NCBI GenBank assembly: GCA_965248915.1
Contig: OZ252216.1
Location: 3,472,001-3,536,000, forward strand
From: CBDFLA01 sp965248915
GTDB taxonomy: Bacteria > Pseudomonadota > Alphaproteobacteria > M2410
Direction of reading: 5' to 3'
Length of the DNA stretch: 64,000 bases
Part shown: one piece after another, positions 42,353 through 51,884 of the stretch
Position numbering within the stretch: position 1 is the stretch's first letter
How the letters are laid out: the number at the start of each line of letters is the position of its first letter
Translations under genes and position numbers: made by a program
Notes under the pieces: generated by a model
Database searches by the model: none
What the model saw: the letters and a program-made list of their open reading frames with translations, nothing else
What the model was told of the DNA's origin: nothing

Positions 42353-44200
42353 ATGACGGACGACACAGAAGGCACAAGTGAAACTTCTGAAGAGCCGGGC
42401 CTAGGACTTCTAGGTGGGGGTCCAACAACGTCCGATGGTTCCGACAGCGACTACAAGGTTCTCGCGCGAAAATATCGCCCCTCGTCCTTTTCAGATGACT
42501 TCATTGGCCATGAGGCCATGGTGCAAACCCTGGCCAATGCCTTTGAGACCAGCCGCATTGCCCATGCGTTCATCCTGACCGGCGTACGCGGCATCGGCAA
42601 AACCACCACGGCCCGCATTCTGGCTCGCGCCTTAAACTATGTCGGCCCAGACGGTGACACCGGTCCTTCAATCCAGATGAGCGAAGAGGGCGAGCATTGC
42701 CGCGCCATCATCGAAGGACGTCATATGGACGTCATTGAAATGGATGCCGCGTCTCGCACTGGCATCGGCGACATTCGCGAGATTATTGAGAGCGTACGCT
42801 TTTTGCCCGTGCAGGCCCGCTACAAAGTTTACATCATCGATGAAGTTCACATGCTGTCGAACCAGGCCTTTAATGGCTTGTTGAAGACGCTGGAAGAACC
42901 GCCGCCCCATGTAAAGTTCATCTTTGCCACCACGGAAATCCGCAAAGTACCGGTGACCGTATTGTCGCGGTGCCAAAGGTTCGATCTGAAACGGTTCACC
43001 GCAGATCAATTGGTCGGCTACCTCACCAACATCTGCAAACTTGAAAACGCCGAGGTCGAAAAGGGGGGCTTAGGCCTAATTGCCCGCGCAGCTGAAGGCT
43101 CCGCCCGCGATGCCTTGTCTTTGCTCGATCAAGCGATCGCTTTGGGGGCTGGCGACAAAGTCAGCGAAACCCAGGTCCGCGATATGTTGGGCCTTGCCGA
43201 CCGCGCCCGTGTCATCGATCTCTTTGACATGATCATGAGCGGCAAAGTGGCTGACGCCATCGATGAGCTGCGCGAGCAATATGATGCCGGCGCCGACCCT
43301 GCCGTGATCATCGGGGATCTCTTGGAGTTCACCCATTGGCTCACCCGCCTCAAAGTCGCGGACGCCGCGGCCAAAGACACCACGGCGACGGAAAGCGATT
43401 TGAAACGCGGCGTCGACATGGCTGAACGGCTGACCCTGCGCGTGCTCACCCGAACCTGGCAAATGTTGCTCAAAGGTTTGGAAGATGTGCGCCGCGCCCC
43501 GCAGCCCATATCAGCCGCCGAAATGGTGATCATTCGCTTGGCTTACGTGTCTGATCTGCCAGCACCAGAAGAACTGGTGCGTCAATTGTCAGAGAACCCG
43601 CCTGCCGCGACTGGCAAAGCGACCTCTCGCGCCCAAAGCACGGGCCATCGTGCCCAAGTGGAGCCGGCGAGAGCAACCGCAGAACCCACGATCCCAAACC
43701 AATCAAGTGGCAATTCAAGACCCCAAGCCCAAGCAACCGAAGCACGCCGTGAAACTGAGCCTTTGGCCGAGGCGCCTGCCCTGCCGGAAGCGTTTACGCG
43801 CGTCACGTCATTTGACGATGTCCTGGCTCTGGTCGCCAAGAACCGTGACATCCACTTGCAGACACAGCTTGAAGACCATGTTCATTTGGTCAGCTTCGCG
43901 CCTGGCAGGATTGATTTGCGTCTTCGCTCAGAGGCCGACAGTCAACTCATTCGTCAGTTGAGCACCAAGCTTGAAAAATGGACGGGCGTACGCTGGTTCG
44001 TCGGAGCATCAGAAGAAGAAGGCGCCCCGACCGTTCGCTCCGTAGTGCTGAGCCGAGAGGCCGAGCGCCGAGAACAAGCCAAAGCAGATCCACTGGTGGC
44101 CGAGGTCCTGAAAACGTTTCCCGGCGCAGAAATATTGTCGATCCGTGATCGTGTTGTGGAGCCAAGTACTGAGGTAACCGACGAAACGGACGACGACTAA
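42353..44200 (+). CDS. dnaX: DNA polymerase III subunits gamma/tau
   Basis: The 615-residue clamp-loader ATPase has Walker A GVRGIGKTTTAR, Walker B IIDEVHML, SRC box TVLSRCQRF and sensor 2 GSARDALSLLDQ. The zinc-binding cysteines of E. coli DnaX are reduced to one (EEGEHCRAI), as is usual in alphaproteobacteria. Residues about 415-480 form a polar linker before the C-terminal tau region that contacts the polymerase. The ATG three codons inside the open frame was preferred to TTG. It heads dnaX-ybaB-recR. Confidence 0.95.
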   Translation: MTDDTEGTSETSEEPGLGLLGGGPTTSDGSDSDYKVLARKYRPSSFSDDFIGHEAMVQTLANAFETSRIAHAFILTGVRGIGKTTTARILARALNYVGPDGDTGPSIQMSEEGEHCRAIIEGRHMDVIEMDAASRTGIGDIREIIESVRFLPVQARYKVYIIDEVHMLSNQAFNGLLKTLEEPPPHVKFIFATTEIRKVPVTVLSRCQRFDLKRFTADQLVGYLTNICKLENAEVEKGGLGLIARAAEGSARDALSLLDQAIALGAGDKVSETQVRDMLGLADRARVIDLFDMIMSGKVADAIDELREQYDAGADPAVIIGDLLEFTHWLTRLKVADAAAKDTTATESDLKRGVDMAERLTLRVLTRTWQMLLKGLEDVRRAPQPISAAEMVIIRLAYVSDLPAPEELVRQLSENPPAATGKATSRAQSTGHRAQVEPARATAEPTIPNQSSGNSRPQAQATEARRETEPLAEAPALPEAFTRVTSFDDVLALVAKNRDIHLQTQLEDHVHLVSFAPGRIDLRLRSEADSQLIRQLSTKLEKWTGVRWFVGASEEEGAPTVRSVVLSREAERREQAKADPLVAEVLKTFPGAEILSIRDRVVEPSTEVTDETDDD

Positions 44201-44218
44201 GCTCAAAGAAAGAAGATC

Positions 44219-44542
44219 ATGAAGAACCTCACCGAACTGATGAAACAGGCCGGCGCCATGCAGGCCAAAATGAAAGAGATGCAAGATGGCCTTGATGCGC
44301 TCGAGGTCACCGGCTCCAGCGGCGCCGGGCTGGTTAGCGTGACCTTGAGCGGCAAGGGCAAAATGCGCGGTCTCAAAATTGACCCGAGCCTCATCGACCC
44401 CTCCGAGAAAGAAGTTTTGGAAGATCTCATCACCGCCGCCCACAATGATGCGAAAGAAAAGGTTGAGGGGCGCGTGGAAGAAGAGACCCAAAGGGTGATG
44501 GGCGACCTGCAACTTCCGCCGGGCATGAAACTTCCCTTCTGA
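44219..44542 (+). CDS. ybaB: YbaB/EbfC-family nucleoid-associated protein
   Basis: The 107-residue protein has the characteristic start MKNLTELMKQAGAMQAKMKEMQ, the central VTLSGKGKMRGLKIDPSLI strand, and the C-terminal PPGMKLPF. YbaB dimers bind DNA. It lies between dnaX and recR as in most bacteria. Confidence 0.95.
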   Translation: MKNLTELMKQAGAMQAKMKEMQDGLDALEVTGSSGAGLVSVTLSGKGKMRGLKIDPSLIDPSEKEVLEDLITAAHNDAKEKVEGRVEEETQRVMGDLQLPPGMKLPF

Positions 44543-44564
44543 CTGCGCTTAAGGACTAAACCCC

Positions 44565-45161
44565 ATGAACACCGGCGCGGAAATCGAACGCCTCATTCAG
44601 CTCCTGGCAAAACTGCCGGGTCTTGGCCCACGTTCGGCGCGCCGGGCCGCGCTCTTTCTGATCAAAAAGAAAGACACACTCCTAGTGCCTCTCGCAGCCG
44701 CTCTGTCGGAAGCTGCCGATAAAGTGGTGACCTGTTCGGTCTGTGGCAGTGTGGACACCAAAGATCCGTGCGCGATTTGTGTCGATCCGCGCCGCAACAA
44801 AACCCAAATTTGTGTGGTGGAAGAAGTAGCAGATCTCTGGGCGTTGGAACGTGCTGGCGTCCTGAGCGGCACCTATCATGTCTTGGGTGGGACACTTTCG
44901 GCCCTCGACGGGATTGGTCCCGATGATCTGCACATTTCGCGCCTAGTTGAGCGGGCAGGCTCAGACGACGTAGAAGAAATTATCCTCGCTATGAACGCCA
45001 CGGTGGATGGTCAAACCACCGCCCACTACATCACTGACAAACTGTCCGATTGTTCAGTTTCCGTGTCGCGCCTGGCCCATGGGGTACCGGTCGGCGGTGA
45101 GCTTGATTATCTCGATGATGGGACCCTGGCTGCGGCAATTAAGGCAAGACGACCTTTTTAG
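44565..45161 (+). CDS. recR: Recombination mediator RecR
   Basis: The 198-residue protein has the helix-hairpin-helix region LAKLPGLGPRSARRAALFL, a four-Cys zinc finger (CSVCGSV and CAIC), a Toprim domain (ICVVEEVADLWALE, GTYHVLGG) and the tail. RecR acts with RecFO in loading RecA on gaps. It closes the dnaX-ybaB-recR operon. Confidence 0.96.
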   Translation: MNTGAEIERLIQLLAKLPGLGPRSARRAALFLIKKKDTLLVPLAAALSEAADKVVTCSVCGSVDTKDPCAICVDPRRNKTQICVVEEVADLWALERAGVLSGTYHVLGGTLSALDGIGPDDLHISRLVERAGSDDVEEIILAMNATVDGQTTAHYITDKLSDCSVSVSRLAHGVPVGGELDYLDDGTLAAAIKARRPF

Positions 45162-45212
45162 TGTTAAGATAGACATTGGCTGTTGATTCAAGCGGGGAGT
45201 TTGAAGAGACCA

Positions 45213-45569
45213 ATGTCCGATGACCAATTTTTTACATGGATGCTTTGTGCAATTTTCTTTCCGGCAATTTTGGCCGTCCTTGTCCTTTCCCTTGGCAAAC
45301 GAGGGTCCCGAGGGCACTTTCTTTGGTACCTATTGCCCAGTCTGGTAAATGCAGTCTTGTATCAAGTTGGAGAACTTCTTTGGCTGCCGGTTATTACCTG
45401 GGCCTCCTCCGGTCTCGACGACACGGCAGTTTTGAGCGTGCTGGGTGTGCTTTATGTTTTAGGCGTCACAATGCCCATCGTGTTCGCACGAGGATACCGG
45501 ATCACGGCAGTGGTCGTAAGTGTGGTTACCCTGGCTTTGACCTATCCTGGGCTAGCGCCGATTGTGTGA
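45213..45569 (+). CDS. Small membrane protein, paralogue of the next gene
   Basis: The 118-residue protein has four hydrophobic segments and contains HFLWYLLPSLVNAVLYQVGELLWLP. The next gene has KWHFLWYLLPWWVILVMFEIGEVIWAP at the same place, so the two are a tandem duplication. The ATG (MSDDQFF) follows GAAGAGA. I do not recognise the family; Trp-rich helices and the conserved Glu in the second helix are the notable features. Confidence 0.65.
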   Translation: MSDDQFFTWMLCAIFFPAILAVLVLSLGKRGSRGHFLWYLLPSLVNAVLYQVGELLWLPVITWASSGLDDTAVLSVLGVLYVLGVTMPIVFARGYRITAVVVSVVTLALTYPGLAPIV

Positions 45570-45657
45570 CGCTAGATGACGCGAAGCGCGTTTTTGAGGT
45601 CGGGTCATGAGTGTGCGTCAGTGATGATGATTTTGGCAATGAAGAGGAGGTGTAATC

Positions 45658-46035
45658 TTGCAGTGGTTTTACGCGATGATATTCGGATCATTGTTGTTTC
45701 CGCTTGCTGCCATCGTTCTTGCAGTCCTGCTGGGCAACAGCAAGGCCAAGTGGCACTTCCTTTGGTATCTATTGCCTTGGTGGGTCATTTTGGTCATGTT
45801 TGAGATTGGCGAGGTCATCTGGGCGCCATTTCTCTCGATACTTTTTGATCAGGCAACTGGCGCGCAATACATTGCAGCAATGACATTCATCTATGCGGTG
45901 GGATGTCTCTTTCCGATACTCTTTGCCACGGCGTATCGTTGGTGGGCAGTGGTGAGCACAATGACCATCTTGGTATTGTCATATCCGCTAGTATTGCCGG
46001 TCATGTGCACTTTGGACCGCACGAACTGCCCATAG
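45658..46035 (+). CDS. Small membrane protein, paralogue of the previous gene, TTG start
   Basis: The 125-residue protein has four hydrophobic segments. It starts with TTG, supported by a strong AGGAGGTG seven bases upstream and by alignment with its neighbour. It shares HFLWYLLP and GEVIWAP with the previous protein and ends in two cysteines (VMCTLDRTNC) that the neighbour lacks. Function unknown. Confidence 0.65.
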   Translation: MQWFYAMIFGSLLFPLAAIVLAVLLGNSKAKWHFLWYLLPWWVILVMFEIGEVIWAPFLSILFDQATGAQYIAAMTFIYAVGCLFPILFATAYRWWAVVSTMTILVLSYPLVLPVMCTLDRTNCP

Positions 46036-46078
46036 ACTTGCGACCCGTCAGACGATGTCCGCATGTTTGCACATACTC

Positions 46079-46564
46079 TTAGTCCAACAACTTCTCTATG
46101 CCAGGAGCAATGCGATTCGGCGTGGTGGTTGGCTCATAACGTTTGACCACATGGCCCTCGCTGTCGACGAGGAACTTCGTAAAGTTCCACTTCACCATAT
46201 CGACACCAAGCAGCCCTTTTGTTTCTTTCCGCAAGAACTTGAACAAGGGGTCAGCCTTGCGCCCGTTCACATCGACCTTTGCAAACATGGGAAACGAGAC
46301 GCCGTAATTCACTTCGCAAAACTCAGCGATATCGTCTTCTGAGCCCGGTTCTTGCCCAGCAAACTGGTTGCAAGGGAACCCTAAAATCTCGAGCCCTTGT
46401 TCCTGGTAGTCTTCATAAAGTTTCTCAAGGCCTTTGTATTGTGGGGTCAGCCCACATTTGCTGGCTGTATTGACGATCAAGAGAACCTTGTCCTCATAGT
46501 CCGAAAGGTTTTGCTCGCTGCCGTCGATACGTTTGCAAGAGTAGTCGTAAACGGTTCCGGACAT
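46079..46564 (-). CDS. Glutathione peroxidase family protein
   Basis: The 161-residue protein has a Cys-type active site: C37 in VNTASKCGLTPQY, Gln in FPCNQFAGQEPG and Trp in VKWNFTKFLVD. A further Cys (AEFC) could act as the resolving residue, so the enzyme may use thioredoxin rather than glutathione. It has no export signal and is therefore cytoplasmic. It is encoded 23 bases after rmuC on the same strand. Confidence 0.93.
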   Translation of the reverse strand: MSGTVYDYSCKRIDGSEQNLSDYEDKVLLIVNTASKCGLTPQYKGLEKLYEDYQEQGLEILGFPCNQFAGQEPGSEDDIAEFCEVNYGVSFPMFAKVDVNGRKADPLFKFLRKETKGLLGVDMVKWNFTKFLVDSEGHVVKRYEPTTTPNRIAPGIEKLLD

Positions 46565-46587
46565 GAGTTCGCTCCGTTCTTTTAGGG

Positions 46588-47757
46588 TCAGGTATCGCCG
46601 GAAACCAATCGCGCCACCGGTTCATGACCCTGACTTAGGGCATCGTCGACAGATGTCTCGTCATCCAGGTGAACATTCTCGATTTTTTCGCCATGGCGCA
46701 AGATCTTCTCGGTCGAAGTTGTGATGTCGAGAAGATCTTTTTCAGCTTGCCCGAAGTGGCGCTTGAGATTTCCAACCCGTGTGCCGAGCCGTCCCACATC
46801 TTCCATCATTTTGCCGACTTCGGTCTGGATGACGCCAGCCTGTTCGCGCATTTCAACATCTTTGAGAACCGCACGCACCGTGTGCAGCAAGGCCATCAAT
46901 GTGGTGGGCGATGCGATCCAGACTTTGGCTCGGAAACTCTCTTGCACGATATCTGGAAAGTGTCCGTGAAGTTCCGCGTAGACCGCTTCCGAGGGTAAGA
47001 ACATCAACGCGCAATCGGCTGTTTCACCAGGGATGATGTATTTCGACGAGATGTCCTTGATGTGTTTCTGCAAGGCAGTGCGAAAGCTGCGCGCCGCGAT
47101 TTTTTTGGCATGGTCATCTTCCGCCGCTGCCAGCGCTTGATAGGCCTCAAGTGGAAACTTGGAATCGATAGCAATGGACCCAGGCGGGTTGGGCAAATCG
47201 ATCAAGCAGTCAACGCGCTTGCTGTTTGAAAGCGTGGCTTGAAACGAATAGGACGAAGGCGGCAGCGCATCACGCACCAAGTCACTCATTTGAATTTCAC
47301 CAAAAGCGCCACGGGCCTGCTTGTTGGACAGAATGTCCTGCAATCCAATAACCTGGCCTGACAGATCTGTGATGTTTTTTTGCGCTTCGTCAATTACCGT
47401 CAACCGCGTGTTGAGCTTGCCAAGAGACTCCGCAGTTTTCGTCGCCGTGTCGCTAATCGACTGGTTCATCCGGTTTGAGACTTTGTCGAGACGGTCTTCC
47501 AGGAATTTCGACATGCGGATTTGGGCACCGCTTTGCGCTTCCGACAATTGCGCCAAGCGCCCGCCAAGCTCCCCTTGCGCATTGATCAACGCCGACATCT
47601 GTTGTTCAAGCGCGTCCTCTCGCATTTGCCGGGCCAGCGTCTCGTCCTGTGAGGGTCCGCGCCACCGGGTCACGATAAGTGTGACAATGAGCGCGATGGC
47701 GAGCATCAACGAAATGCCAACAAGAATGAGTGTTTCTTGGGGTAGTTGCCCAATCAT
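46588..47757 (-). CDS. rmuC: DNA recombination protein RmuC
   Basis: The 389-residue protein has an N-terminal membrane helix (ILVGISLMLAIALIVTLIV), a coiled coil over residues about 40-140, and the RmuC nuclease-like domain with GAFGEIQMSDLVRDALPP, IAIDSKFPLEAYQ, ADCALMFLPSEAVYAEL and VWIASPTTLMALLHTV. It limits DNA inversions in E. coli. AAGGAG precedes the ATG chosen. It is divergent from def with a 77-base shared promoter gap. Confidence 0.92.
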   Translation of the reverse strand: MIGQLPQETLILVGISLMLAIALIVTLIVTRWRGPSQDETLARQMREDALEQQMSALINAQGELGGRLAQLSEAQSGAQIRMSKFLEDRLDKVSNRMNQSISDTATKTAESLGKLNTRLTVIDEAQKNITDLSGQVIGLQDILSNKQARGAFGEIQMSDLVRDALPPSSYSFQATLSNSKRVDCLIDLPNPPGSIAIDSKFPLEAYQALAAAEDDHAKKIAARSFRTALQKHIKDISSKYIIPGETADCALMFLPSEAVYAELHGHFPDIVQESFRAKVWIASPTTLMALLHTVRAVLKDVEMREQAGVIQTEVGKMMEDVGRLGTRVGNLKRHFGQAEKDLLDITTSTEKILRHGEKIENVHLDDETSVDDALSQGHEPVARLVSGDT

Positions 47758-47834
47758 GGCAGGTCTCCTTTGCCCCAGTGTATCCGATTCGTTCTGCGCT
47801 TGACCTGGCGCATTTCCGCCCTTATGTCCCTCCC

Positions 47835-48353
47835 ATGGCAAAGCTAGCAATACTCATCGCGCCCGATCCGGCCCTAAAAATGATCTCCAAGCCCGTTGTG
47901 GCTGTGGACGACGATCTGCGCAAACTCATGGATGACATGCTGGAAACCATGTATGCCGCGCCGGGCATCGGATTGGCAGCCGTCCAAGTGGGCGTGCCCA
48001 AACGGGTGATCGTTATGGATCTGTCCCAGAAAGACGAGCCGAAAGCGCCGCTCTACTTTGTGAATCCAGAGATAACCAGCGCATCTGAGGAGTTAATGGT
48101 CCGAGAGGAAGGTTGCTTGTCCTTGCCGGAGTACTATGAGGACGTAGAACGGGCCTCGAATGTGAAAGTTAAGTACCTGGATTATGACGGGAATTCTCAA
48201 GAGATTAAGTGTGATGAGCTTTTGTCTACCTGCATTCAACATGAGATGGATCACCTTGAGGGCATCTTGTTTGTCGATCATCTGTCAAATCTCAAACGCC
48301 GCATGATCCTCAAGAAACTTCAGAAGTCGAAGCGCTTAATCGAGGTCGCCTAG
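47835..48353 (+). CDS. def: Peptide deformylase
   Basis: The 172-residue protein removes the formyl group from nascent proteins. All three deformylase motifs are intact: GIGLAAVQVG, EGCLSLP with metal ligand C94, and QHEMDHLEG with H136, E137 and H140. The ATG (MAKLAIL) gives the normal family length; the longer frame would run into the rmuC promoter. It heads def-fmt-truA. Confidence 0.96.
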   Translation: MAKLAILIAPDPALKMISKPVVAVDDDLRKLMDDMLETMYAAPGIGLAAVQVGVPKRVIVMDLSQKDEPKAPLYFVNPEITSASEELMVREEGCLSLPEYYEDVERASNVKVKYLDYDGNSQEIKCDELLSTCIQHEMDHLEGILFVDHLSNLKRRMILKKLQKSKRLIEVA

Positions 48354-48399
48354 ATTCGAATTCTTGAGCCATTCACCAATCAAGAGTAAAGAGGGGCAC

Positions 48400-49338
48400 A
48401 TGACATTGCGACTGGCATTCATGGGCACTCCTGATTTTGCGGTCCCAACCTTGGCTGCCGTTCTTGCGGCGGGCCATGACATAGCGGCGGTCTATACCCA
48501 GCCGCCACGAAAGGCGGGACGAGGTCAAAAACAACAGCCCTCACCCATCCACACCTTCGCGGAACAAAAAGGTATCGAGGTTCGAACACCAAAGTCACTA
48601 AAAGCAACAGATGAGCAAAAGGATTTTGCAGCCTTAGGTCTCGATGTTGCGGTGGTTGTTGCGTACGGGCTCATATTGCCGAGAGCCATTCTGGACGCGC
48701 CAACCCATGGGTGCCTCAATCTTCATGGCAGTCTGTTGCCTCGTTGGCGCGGTGCAGCCCCTATTCAACGGGCGATCATGGCGGGCGACGTCGAGACCGG
48801 CGTCATGGTGATGGCCATGGATGAGGGTCTCGACACCGGTTCGGTCGCATTGACGGCTCGCGTACCCATAGGACTCGGCGACACGGCTGGAACCATGCAC
48901 GATCAACTAGCGGTCATTGGCGCCGACCTGATGGTGGACGCACTCGCAAAGCTGGAACACGGGGCACTCACCTTCACCCCTCAGCCAGAAGAAGGCGTCA
49001 CGTATGCGTCAAAGACCGAAAAGAGCGAAGGTCGGATTGATTGGACGAAAACGGCAACGGAAATGGATTGCCATATGCGCGGCCTAACACCGTGGCCCGG
49101 CACTTGGTTTGAAATCGAAAGCGACAAAGACACAATCCGAGTTAAGGTTTTGTGCGCCGTGCCCGTCAACGGGAGCGGTGAGCCAGGTACCATCATCGAG
49201 GCACCCTTGACTATCGCTTGTGCTGAAGGCGCGCTTGTTATCGAAGAGGTTCAGCGCGCCGGCCGGAGTGCCTGCAGTGCAGAAGCCTTCGTGCGAGGTC
49301 TGGATCTGCCGGTAGGTTCTAGGGTTCTGGTTTTATGA
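48400..49338 (+). CDS. fmt: Methionyl-tRNA formyltransferase
   Basis: The 312-residue protein formylates initiator Met-tRNA. The N-terminal domain has LAFMGTPDFAVPTL and the folate/catalytic region LNLHGSLLPRWRGAAPIQ, and the C-terminal OB domain follows (GLTPWPGTWFEIE). AGAGGGG precedes the ATG. It overlaps truA by four bases. Confidence 0.96.
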   Translation: MTLRLAFMGTPDFAVPTLAAVLAAGHDIAAVYTQPPRKAGRGQKQQPSPIHTFAEQKGIEVRTPKSLKATDEQKDFAALGLDVAVVVAYGLILPRAILDAPTHGCLNLHGSLLPRWRGAAPIQRAIMAGDVETGVMVMAMDEGLDTGSVALTARVPIGLGDTAGTMHDQLAVIGADLMVDALAKLEHGALTFTPQPEEGVTYASKTEKSEGRIDWTKTATEMDCHMRGLTPWPGTWFEIESDKDTIRVKVLCAVPVNGSGEPGTIIEAPLTIACAEGALVIEEVQRAGRSACSAEAFVRGLDLPVGSRVLVL

Positions 49339-50075
49339 CCAAGTACAAACTCGTCGTTGAGTATGACGGCTCGCCTTACGTCGGGTGGCAGCGCCAAAAG
49401 AATGGCATGTCGGTGCAACAGGCTCTTGAAGAAGCAGCTCATGCCTTTTGTTCTGAGGAATGCGCGATCAAAGGAGCTGGGCGAACCGATACCGGCGTTC
49501 ATGCGCTTGGTCAGGTTGCTGATGTCGACATCGCCAAGGAAACCTCAACTGATCAGGTGCGTGATGCCCTCAATTTCCACCTCAAGCCTCATCCCATTGC
49601 GGTTTTGTCGGCTGAAGAGGTGGGCGACGAGTTCTCATCCCGGTTTGACGCGCTCCAAAGACACTATCTCTACCAAATTACCGACCGTCGCCCGCCGTTG
49701 ACAGTGACCAAAAAGAGGTCTTGGCACGTTCCCATCCCCCTGGACGTCGATGCAATGCATGCGGCGGCTCAAACACTTGTTGGGAAGCACGACTTCACGA
49801 CATTTCGCTCCAGCAACTGTCAGTCAAAGTCACCCTTGAAAACAGTCGACCGCATCGCGGTTTCCCGCGTAGGCGAAGAATTACACGTGACCGTCGCCGC
49901 GCGCTCGTTCTTGCACAATCAAGTGAGATCTTTTGTCGGGGCACTGAAGCTTGTCGGCGAAGGGAAGTGGATCAAGAAGGACTTGCAAGCATCCCTCGAG
50001 GCAAAAGACCGAACCGCATGCGCACCTATTGCGCCGCCTCATGGCCTCTATCTAGAGCGCGTTGACTATCCCTAA
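49335..50075 (+). CDS. truA: tRNA pseudouridine(38-40) synthase
   Basis: The 246-residue protein modifies the anticodon arm of tRNAs. The catalytic Asp is in GAGRTDTGVHALGQ; YDGSPYVGWQRQ, RYLYQI-like DALQRHYLYQI and SFLHNQVRSFVG are the family motifs. Its start overlaps the fmt stop. The 3' end overlaps the convergent interrupted membrane gene by four bases. Confidence 0.96.
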   Translation: MTKYKLVVEYDGSPYVGWQRQKNGMSVQQALEEAAHAFCSEECAIKGAGRTDTGVHALGQVADVDIAKETSTDQVRDALNFHLKPHPIAVLSAEEVGDEFSSRFDALQRHYLYQITDRRPPLTVTKKRSWHVPIPLDVDAMHAAAQTLVGKHDFTTFRSSNCQSKSPLKTVDRIAVSRVGEELHVTVAARSFLHNQVRSFVGALKLVGEGKWIKKDLQASLEAKDRTACAPIAPPHGLYLERVDYP

Positions 50076-50680
50076 AAGATAAAAATCTGCTCGATTCCAA
50101 GCGCGATGGCGAGATTTAGCGAAATCTCAAACACCACAAGACCGACAACGGTCATTGGCGGCGCGTCCGTTGTTGCTCTGAAAATGCTGAATAGATAGAA
50201 GGGCTGGATGATAACGCCAAGGAAGGCAAGAGAACTCGCCGCCGCCATACCCAAAATACCCATAGCATGCAGCGCCATCGGCACAGTGACGATGACGACG
50301 ATGACGACTCGGGCCCAATTGTAAGCAATGATCATCGGCACGTAGTGCGCAGTTAATCACAACATTCTGGCGATAAAAATCATTAAAATCGGGAAGGCAA
50401 TGATGCCAAGGACGAACGAACTCATATTGGCCCAAATGAAAGCAGTGAGCGGCGCCATCGGTCTGTCTGATAGCTCGGGGTTGATCTCCATGGCCGCACT
50501 CAGGATGTTGTGGTTTTCAACAATCGCCAAATAGAAGACAGGCAGCAGTAGGAGTTGCACGAGAAAGGACCGCCAAAACCCGTCAATCGTCTGATCAAAG
50601 TAATTGACCCCTTCAGCATCCCACACCAACAAGCGCCAAGCTCCTTTGAGAGCTCGTGGAAAATCTTCGAGCAACGTCAT
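50072..50680 (-). pseudogene. Membrane protein gene interrupted by one in-frame TGA
   Basis: The first part (MTLLEDFPRALKGAW to MIFIARML) ends at TGA 50359-50357. The same frame resumes at once as LTAHYVPMIIAYNWARVVIVV and runs to 50072. Joined, it encodes about 202 residues with five or six hydrophobic segments and an uninterrupted coding character, and IAYNWA after the stop reads as a natural continuation. TGA is one base from TGG, CGA and others. It is either a recent nonsense mutation, a sequencing error, or read-through; UGA is used as a normal stop elsewhere in the window. I do not recognise the family with confidence. Confidence 0.6.
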
Positions 50681-50683
50681 GGG

Positions 50684-51880
50684 TCAAACGCCGTTTGTTT
50701 TGAAATAGCCAACGAGAACGCGGTGATAGATATCTCGCAAATGTGTGAGATCAGACAACGCGACATGTTCATCAGCCTTGTGCATGGATTGGCCAACCAA
50801 TCCAAAGTCGACCACCGGGCAATACTTGGTGATGTAACGGGCGTCGGACGTTCCTCCCCCAGTTGATAGTTCTGGTTTCTGCCCGCAAACACTTGTTATG
50901 GCGTTGACGATCGTGTCGGTAAAGGCGCAAGGATCGGTCACAAAAGCTTCGCCGCTCGCTTTGGCGTTGAGATCATAAGTTCCCCCCATTTCTTGGCAGA
51001 CTTCGTCAAACTCACCCCGCAACCATTCAATCAGGCTCTTCTCGCTATGGGCATTGTTGAAACGAATGTTGAACCCCGCGCTCACTTCCGCGGGTATGAC
51101 ATTCGACGCTTTGTTACCGGTATCGATGGTCACGACCTCAAGATTTGAGGGTTCAAAAAAATCCGTCCCGTCATCAAGAGATGCAGAAGTAATGCGTCCA
51201 AGCATCTGGAGCAGTCGCGGAATGGGGTTGTCGGCACGATTTGGATAGGCCACATGTCCTTGAGCGCCATGGACGATGAGGTGACCGTTTAGACTTCCTC
51301 TTCGGCCCATCTTGATTGTGTCACCAAGCTTTTGTTGATTGGTCGGCTCGCCCACCAGACAATGGTCCGGCACTTGATCGTTGGTCTTCAACCATTCAAG
51401 CATTTTGACGGTGCCATTAATCGCTGGGCCTTCTTCATCCCCGGTAATGAGAAATGATATGGAACCCGGAAGCTCATCCAAGTCCTTCGAAAAGAGCTCA
51501 AAGGCAGAAACGAAGGCCGCGACCGCGCCTTTCATATCGCACGCACCGCGGCCAATGAGTTGACCATGGTCGATGACGGCGTCAAAGGGATCGACACTCC
51601 AGTTCTGTCGATTGCCAACAGGCACAACATCGAGATGCCCAGCGAAACAAAAATGAGGCCCTTCTATGCCAAGCCGTGCATAGAGATTGTCGACGTCCGG
51701 TGTTCCATCCTCTGAGAACGGCAGCCTCTGGCACGAAAACCCAAGACCCTCGAGGACTGATTGAAACACGTCAAAGACATCACCCTGCGCAGGCGTCACA
51801 CTTTCACAGCGAATAAGGCGCTGTGTCAGCTCAACCGGATCGTGAAGTTCTTTTGTCTGATTGTTCGTAGGTCTAGGCAC
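50684..51880 (-). CDS. dapE: Succinyl-diaminopimelate desuccinylase
   Basis: The 398-residue M20 metallohydrolase releases L,L-diaminopimelate for lysine and cell-wall synthesis. Metal sites are seen in FAGHLDVVPVG, GRGACDMKGAVAAF and ITGDEEGPAINGT, and late in STGGGTSDARYI. The likely start is a GTG four bases after the dapD stop; longer frames would overlap dapD. It is next to dapD, which makes the pathway context firm. Confidence 0.95.
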   Translation of the reverse strand: MPRPTNNQTKELHDPVELTQRLIRCESVTPAQGDVFDVFQSVLEGLGFSCQRLPFSEDGTPDVDNLYARLGIEGPHFCFAGHLDVVPVGNRQNWSVDPFDAVIDHGQLIGRGACDMKGAVAAFVSAFELFSKDLDELPGSISFLITGDEEGPAINGTVKMLEWLKTNDQVPDHCLVGEPTNQQKLGDTIKMGRRGSLNGHLIVHGAQGHVAYPNRADNPIPRLLQMLGRITSASLDDGTDFFEPSNLEVVTIDTGNKASNVIPAEVSAGFNIRFNNAHSEKSLIEWLRGEFDEVCQEMGGTYDLNAKASGEAFVTDPCAFTDTIVNAITSVCGQKPELSTGGGTSDARYITKYCPVVDFGLVGQSMHKADEHVALSDLTHLRDIYHRVLVGYFKTNGV

Positions 51881-51884
51881 GGGA

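Noticed and set aside
50357..50359. TGA read as selenocysteine or as Trp by a changed genetic code
   Set aside because: No SECIS-like context was evident, the protein is not a redox enzyme, and many genes here end with TGA as a normal stop.
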